Shown: positions 14,601 through 17,883 of the stretch, one piece after another
Numbering within the stretch: the first letter of the stretch is position 1
Layout: every line of letters starts with the position of its first letter
From: DASTPP01 sp035762175
GTDB taxonomy: Bacteria > Myxococcota_A > Polyangia > Polyangiales > Polyangiaceae
Direction: 5' to 3'
Length of the DNA: 17,883 nt
NCBI GenBank assembly: GCA_035762175.1
Contig: DASTPP010000069.1
Coordinates: forward strand, 1 to 17,883
Notes under the pieces: generated by a model
Told to the model about the DNA's origin: nothing
What the model saw: only the letters and a program-made list of their open reading frames with translations
The model's database searches: none
Made by a program: the position numbers and the translations under genes

Positions 14601-15376
14601 TGGGCCACCTGCTCGAGGGCGTGCGCGAGAAGTTCCGCGGGCTCGATCTGCGGCGCGTCGTCGGCGACTACCACAAGCTGCCGCTCGTCGACGAGGCCCA
14701 CCGCGCCCGCACCACCGAGCTGCAAGAGCTCATCGACCGCATGGGCCCGGTCAACCTCGACGCCGTGCGCGAGCACGCCGAGGCGCAGAAGCGCTACGAC
14801 TTCTACACCACCCAGCGCGACGATCTGAACCAGGCCCTCGCCGACCTCGACAAGGCCATCGCCCAGATGGATCGAGAGTCGCGCAAGCTCTTCCGCGAGA
14901 CCTTCGACAGCATCAACGAGAAGTTCCGCGTCATGTTCCCCCGCATGTTCCGCGGGGGCGCGGCGCGGCTCGAGCTCGTGGGCTCCGAAGACGTGCTCGC
15001 GGCCGGCATCGAGATCTTGGCGCAGCCGCCCGGCAAGAAGCTCGGCAACATCGAGCTGATGAGCGGCGGCGAGAAGGCGCTGACGGCGGTGTCGCTCTTG
15101 CTCGCGATGTTCCAGCACAAGCCGTCGCCCTTTTGCATCCTCGACGAGGTCGACGCCCCGCTCGACGAGGCCAACGTCGCCCGGTACAACGAGGCCATCC
15201 GGGCGATGACCGACAAGTCGCAGTTCATCCTCATCACGCACATCAAGCGTACGATGCAGAGCGTCGATGTGCTCTTCGGCGTCACGATGCAAGAGCCCGG
15301 CGTCTCCAAGCTCGTCTCGGTCAAGATCAACGAGGCCGCCGCCCGCCGCGGCGAGGGCGCCGCCGCCGTCGCCTGA
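11687..15376 (+). CDS. smc: Chromosome segregation protein SMC
   Basis: This 1229-residue protein is a full-length SMC ATPase, which folds on itself, dimerises at the hinge and organises or loops the nucleoid DNA with ScpA and ScpB. Walker A GPNGCGKSN is at 31-39. The Q-loop region is VEQGKIGLIISARPEDRR. Long Ala/Glu/Arg coiled coils span about 165-500 and 705-1040. The hinge at about 505-700 includes LDGTVVHPSGRVVGG. The ABC signature MSGGEK starts at 1125, and Walker B is in FCILDEVDAPLDEANV near 1148. The hinge has a Gly/Asp/Pro-rich insert of about 45 residues (about 590-637). The start is ATG 11687, because MHIKRLEIHGFKSFVDRT is the canonical N-terminus; the frame is open further upstream but not conserved. 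No scpA or scpB is in the window. Confidence 0.97.
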   Translation: MHIKRLEIHGFKSFVDRTVIPFDHDVIGIVGPNGCGKSNIVDAIRWCIGEQSARHLRGKSMADVIFNGSESRGPMGLAEVTLVFDNGDLEASRSLPIEYRDYPEIAVTRRLYRDGTSEYLINKTQVRLKDITDLFLGTGVGAKAYSIVEQGKIGLIISARPEDRRVLIEEAAGITKYKHRRKQAEQKMELTRQNLARVGDVVAEIERGLASLKRQAQKAERYKAYRSEFESRVLHEASHRFLELKVRTDVAEIALAEANEALARARLELGAQEAGHEAAKSALYEREKRVDGAQNAAFAASSEVKALDAGLARHRDKLAGLREREGYAATELDDVSRQRASLEAERSSLSGRVAALEADEREGAEALEAAQERLEELRAEEQEADRGLSALRARAVETSSRVAAAEAKLEGSARRVREAQARLERLALDEGTLRAESEGLEARRAELASELAAAADDEKARALDRQRLEAELKEVREALVGLEKELDAQKGELSQRRGRLRALEELQKRLEGVGVGPRHLLSAGDRSVVLGLVAERVEAPPELTDALAGLLGERLQDVVVADVGAGVALLEGLRRQRKGRAAIVPLYPAYVAGGPRAQGGDGWPGARAGDGGARGEGPRAAGEPDGGPGEGDGLGGPLARRLRFAPGDEPLVRSLVGDAELADSWAAVARLGPRARGRTFVCLDGTVVHPSGRVVGGAGDAVAAGMLSQQREIRELNASVAALSDAVSAAVARHAALRERAGELQAALDRARTDAHRAELERVGLEKDLRRCEEQAMAARRRLEAFASERRELDDRLAEAADEESAARDVVDEGRATLAEAKEALEAAEAGAGARRERVAEQQAIVTERKVRLARLREQAGALRSTYDRLGTSLGELASRVDRLARERVEGARLFGATAAHIVVDGEKRALAAEASKKAEARLDEARKAFDEARQALALREATLKELRARADAWAEKKAEGERELERLTIGMGHLLEGVREKFRGLDLRRVVGDYHKLPLVDEAHRARTTELQELIDRMGPVNLDAVREHAEAQKRYDFYTTQRDDLNQALADLDKAIAQMDRESRKLFRETFDSINEKFRVMFPRMFRGGAARLELVGSEDVLAAGIEILAQPPGKKLGNIELMSGGEKALTAVSLLLAMFQHKPSPFCILDEVDAPLDEANVARYNEAIRAMTDKSQFILITHIKRTMQSVDVLFGVTMQEPGVSKLVSVKINEAAARRGEGAAAVA

Positions 15377-15532
15377 GCGGCGACAGCGGCCCGCTCGCGG
15401 CCCCCCCCTTGGTCGGGCGGCGACGGCGCCTCGGCCCCCGCCCGAGCGGCCCGCCGCCCACGGCCCGGGCGGGGCGGCGCGCGCGGGCGCGTGGTAGAAG
15501 GGCCCCCTCCCCCCGCCCGGAGGCCCCCCGCC

Positions 15533-16054
15533 ATGAGCGCGCCCCGCGAATTCGTGCCCCTCGGCATCGCCGTCCTGACCGTGTCCGACTCGCGCACCCT
15601 CGAGACCGACTCGAGCGGCCGCTACCTCGCCGAGGCGCTCGCCGAGGCGGGCCACCGCCTGCACGATCGCACGATCGTGCCCGACAACATCTATCGCATC
15701 CGCGCCATCGTCTCCGCGTGGATCGCCGACGAAGCCTGCCAAGCCGTGCTCGTCACCGGCGGCACCGGCTTCACCGGCCGCGACGGCACCCCCGAGGCCG
15801 TCGCCCCTCTGCTCGACAAGCTGATGCCGGGCTTCGGCGAGATGTTTCGCGTGCTGTCGTACGACGAGATTGGCACCTCGACCCTGCAGTCGCGGGCGCT
15901 CGCCGGCTCGGCCAACGGCACCTTCGTCTTCTGCCTGCCCGGCTCGAGCGGCGCCTGCAAAACAGCCTGGGAGAAGCTCATTCGCGCCCAGCTCGACGCC
16001 CGCACCCGCCCCTGCAACCTCGCCGAGCTCTTGCCGCGCCTGCGCGAGGTCTGA
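15533..16054 (+). CDS. moaB: MoaB/Mog-type molybdopterin biosynthesis protein
   Basis: This 173-residue protein has the MoCF-binding fold. SDSR is at 18-21, the loop VTGGTGFTGRDGTPEA spans about 74-89 with TGGTG and the conserved Asp84, GEMFR is at 102-106, and LPGSSGAC at 135-142 contacts the pterin. MoaB/Mog proteins adenylate molybdopterin before molybdate insertion in some bacteria, and act redundantly in others. A good GGAGG ribosome site ends 9 nt before ATG 15533. Length is normal. No other molybdenum cofactor gene is in the window. The 156 bp after smc contain only GC-rich spacer with a possible TAGAAG -10 element near 15493, so separate transcription is likely. Confidence 0.93.
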   Translation: MSAPREFVPLGIAVLTVSDSRTLETDSSGRYLAEALAEAGHRLHDRTIVPDNIYRIRAIVSAWIADEACQAVLVTGGTGFTGRDGTPEAVAPLLDKLMPGFGEMFRVLSYDEIGTSTLQSRALAGSANGTFVFCLPGSSGACKTAWEKLIRAQLDARTRPCNLAELLPRLREV

Positions 16055-16067
16055 GCGCGCCCGTCGA

Positions 16068-16637
16068 TCACGCCCAGAGGCGCGCCAGATCGAGCTCGAC
16101 GGCGTCGAAGGGCTCGGCCCGCACGCGCGCGTCGCCCTCGTAGGTCTCGAGCAGCACCCACCAGGTGCCGTCGTTGCGGTAGACCTCGAGCGTCTGCGTC
16201 GCCGGGTTGAGCAGCCAGAGGTGGCCGACCCTCTCGCGGCGGTAAATGCGCATCTTGCCGCCCCGATCGACGCGCTCGGTGCTCGGCGAGAGCACCTCGC
16301 AGACCCAATCAGGGGCCAGAGAGATCGCGGGCTCTTCGGGGAATGCGGGCATCCGCTCGACGCGCCAGCCCGCAAGATCGGGCGCCAGTTTGTCGGGCTT
16401 GGGGCCGAGGTGCAACTCGGGTTCGGGCAGAAGCACCCACCCGCGCGGATCATCGTCGAAGGGCCCGAGAGCCCGGCCAAGCCGGAAGGCCACGCGACCA
16501 TGACGCGGTACCGGCCGCGAATGGAGGTGCAGTACCCCGTCGATGATCTCGGCAACCATCTCGGGCGGGGCGGCCTCGAAGGCGGCCTCGACCTCGGGCG
16601 GGTTGCGGTCGATGGGGCGGGCGGGGTCGGCAGCCAT
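16068..16637 (-). CDS. Uma2-family PD-(D/E)xK endonuclease (DUF820)
   Basis: This 189-residue protein matches the Uma2 family. An N-terminal helical part holds PPEMVAEIIDGVLHLHSRPVPRHGRVAFRLG. PDLAGW (Asp87), then DWVCEVLSPSTERVDRGGKMRIY with Glu114 and Lys128, give the PD-(D/E)xK catalytic core, followed by the usual beta-rich end. All expected catalytic residues are present, so it is predicted active. Family members are abundant in cyanobacteria and myxobacteria, and their role is largely unknown. ATG 16637 is preferred over a TTG three bases earlier. It is convergent with moaB, 13 bp apart, and shows no partner gene. Confidence 0.92.
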   Translation of the reverse strand: MAADPARPIDRNPPEVEAAFEAAPPEMVAEIIDGVLHLHSRPVPRHGRVAFRLGRALGPFDDDPRGWVLLPEPELHLGPKPDKLAPDLAGWRVERMPAFPEEPAISLAPDWVCEVLSPSTERVDRGGKMRIYRRERVGHLWLLNPATQTLEVYRNDGTWWVLLETYEGDARVRAEPFDAVELDLARLWA

Positions 16638-16674
16638 CAACCCCCACGATAGCCAGGGCGCTTGCCCGAAGCCA

Positions 16675-16785
16675 CGCCCGCCCGGAGCCCGCGCGGCGAG
16701 GTTGGCGGCTGCCGGCTCGGCGCCCCGCCCGCCCGGCGCCCCGCCCGCCCGGAGCCCGCAGCAAGGTCAGCGGCCGCCGGCTCGG
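16675..16785 (+). repeat. Two imperfect ~45-bp direct repeats
   Basis: The copies start with CGCCCGCCCGGAGCCCGC and end with GCCGGCTCGG. They differ by a few substitutions and a 2-bp length change, and are separated by about 21 bp that itself repeats the CGCCCGCCCGG start. Confidence 0.65.
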
Positions 16786-16816
16786 CCCATCGCCCGCCGG
16801 GCACTTCGCCCGCCCG

Positions 16817-16850
16817 GCGCCTTGACCGCGGCGGCGCCTTGACCGCGGCG
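16817..16850 (+). repeat. Perfect 17-bp tandem repeat, two copies
   Basis: The unit GCGCCTTGACCGCGGCG occurs twice head to tail, and the first six bases of a third copy follow. Each unit contains TTGACC, a -35-like sequence, but no matching -10 element is seen at the correct distance. Confidence 0.8.
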
Positions 16851-17077
16851 GCGCCTCGCCCGCCCGACGCCTCGCCCGCCCGGCGGCGCCGCGCCCCTCC
16901 GAGGCGTTTTTGCCGTCGGCGGGCCGGTTCGGAAAAAAAATCGTTCGCGGTCAGCAACTGGCCGGAGGCCTGGCCGAGAGGGCTAGTGAGGCCACCAAAA
17001 CGCCGTCGTTCGTGCCAGCGCCGGTGGGCCTCGCCCTTCCTCACCAACCATCCAACCCGGGGAGAGCCCCCACAGCC

Positions 17078-17883
17078 ATGCCGACCAGCGAAAACCGAAC
17101 GTCGACGTCGACCCTCAACAACGCCCGCGCCAGCCCCCTGCCCGCTCCGCCCGTCGAGGCCGAAGCGGCCTACCACCGCGTCTTGCCCGCGATCGAGGCC
17201 GTGCCCCTCGACGAGGCGCGGCGCATCAACGTGCACGTGCCGACGGCCGTCACCACCGTGCTCGGCGCCCTGCCGAGCCTGCTCGCCCTGCGCGACGAGA
17301 TCGCGACGCTGCCGAAGAACGGCGCCAAGGCCTCGACGCTGCCGAAGCACGCCGTCGACGCGCTCGCCATGCTGCGCGACCTCGCCCTCGCCACCGCCTT
17401 CGCCTACCTGGCGACCGCGGCCCACGCCGAGAGCGAGACCGCCCTGCGGGCCCGCCTGGCCGAGGGGACGCCGCTGCGCGACCGCCTGCTCGTCGCCGCC
17501 GAGGCGCTCGCGCACGCGGGCTACTTCGACGCGACGCACGTCGCCACCATCCGGAGTGGCACCGGGCATCTCGACACCGCAAGCGATCTAATTGGCCTCG
17601 GCGCGCTCTTCCGGGCGCACTGGGACGAGGTCTCGAACAAGACCGCCGTCACCCGCGCCGACGTCGACCGCGCCGCCGAGCTCGGCTCGGTGCTGCTCGA
17701 GGCGCTGGGCCAGCGCAAGCTCGGCACCGACGGCGCGGGCGGCATCGGCAAGCCCGATCTGATCCTGCGCAAGGCCTTCGCGCTGCTTTCTGGCGTGTAC
17801 GGCGATTGCCGCCGGGCGGTCGTTTATCTGCGCTGGTACGAGGGCGATGCCGACCTCATCGCCCCGTCGCTCTTCCAGCGCCG
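17078..17883 (+). CDS. Uncharacterised protein (partial, C-terminus beyond right edge)
   Basis: From ATG 17078 the frame is open to the edge, giving 268 complete codons with normal high-GC codon use. No signal peptide or membrane segment is seen. After a Pro/Ala-rich start (residues 1-30) the protein looks entirely helical, with TAVTTVLGALPSLLALRDEI, HAVDALAMLRDLALATAFAY and TPLRDRLLVAAEALAHAGYF. After a Gly-rich turn (about 218-226) it ends in VVYLRWYEGDADLIAPSLF near the edge. It resembles, in general character, uncharacterised myxobacterial helical proteins, but I cannot name a family or function. The codon bias and helical pattern make it a real gene. Confidence 0.75.
   Translation, partial: MPTSENRTSTSTLNNARASPLPAPPVEAEAAYHRVLPAIEAVPLDEARRINVHVPTAVTTVLGALPSLLALRDEIATLPKNGAKASTLPKHAVDALAMLRDLALATAFAYLATAAHAESETALRARLAEGTPLRDRLLVAAEALAHAGYFDATHVATIRSGTGHLDTASDLIGLGALFRAHWDEVSNKTAVTRADVDRAAELGSVLLEALGQRKLGTDGAGGIGKPDLILRKAFALLSGVYGDCRRAVVYLRWYEGDADLIAPSLFQR

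Larger units (their letters stand above)
16638..17077. other. Repeat-rich intergenic region between divergent genes
   Basis: No supported gene occurs here. It holds two imperfect copies of a roughly 45-bp unit (16675-16720 and 16742-16785) and a perfect 17-bp tandem pair (16817-16833 and 16834-16850). A T5 run (around 16907) and an A8 run (around 16933) can pair with adjoining CCG/CGG, forming an imperfect stem. A GGGGAGA ribosome-site candidate (17059-17065) precedes the right-end gene. I do not see a convincing promoter. Confidence 0.6.

Noticed and set aside
11602..16143. 1513-codon plus-strand frame overlapping smc in another phase
   Set aside because: It is a frame-shifted shadow of smc, Arg-rich throughout.
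11147..16555. Very long minus-strand frame (about 1800 codons) covering smc and moaB
   Set aside because: Only its last 114 codons (the fmdB-type gene) are real. The rest is antisense to strongly supported SMC and MoaB sequences.

Overview
The window is very GC-rich, with coding sequence strongly biased to G or C at third codon positions, gene-dense, and free of insertion sequences or phage genes. The gene set points to a myxobacterium, most likely of the Polyangium/Sorangium group: lineage-type Cys-rich and lipobox proteins, a Ser/Thr-kinase-like receptor with a PEGA-like tail, a Uma2 nuclease, a long SMC, and tRNAs without an encoded CCA. This assignment is inferred from gene style, not from a marker gene.

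Layout. (1) 1-3862, minus strand: a partial Cys-rich putative lipoprotein running off the left edge, a membrane-anchored kinase-fold protein lacking both catalytic aspartates, and a DUF433 protein. (2) 4073-4378, plus strand: a promoter, tRNA-Gln(CTG), tRNA-Glu(CTC) and a strong hairpin. (3) 4608-6707, plus strand: an RNA 2',3'-cyclic phosphodiesterase (ThpR), a hemerythrin-like protein and a small lipoprotein. (4) 6883-10157, minus strand: an amidohydrolase-2 family enzyme, a CLC chloride channel/transporter with two CBS domains, and tRNA-Pro(GGG) with its own promoter and terminator. (5) 10332-11063, plus strand: an uncharacterised gene. (6) 11147-11572, minus strand: an FmdB-type zinc-ribbon protein, divergent from smc. 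(7) 11687-16054, plus strand: smc and a MoaB-type molybdopterin gene. (8) 16068-16637, minus strand: a Uma2 nuclease. (9) 17078 to the right edge, plus strand: an uncharacterised protein.

Most genes are housekeeping or isolated accessory genes and do not form one pathway. No clear multi-gene defence or biosynthetic system is visible. The more unusual material is of two kinds. First, proteins with odd features: a Cys-x-Gly-Lys/Thr repeat domain, the pseudokinase, the CLC with Val at the internal-glutamate position, and an SMC hinge with a Gly-rich insert. Second, structured intergenic DNA: a perfect 29-bp inverted repeat between convergent genes, a 57-bp tandem duplication just before a start codon, and a 35-bp tandem repeat running through the fmdB stop codon.

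Many very long open frames lie antisense or frame-shifted to these genes. They are by-products of the base composition and are not annotated.
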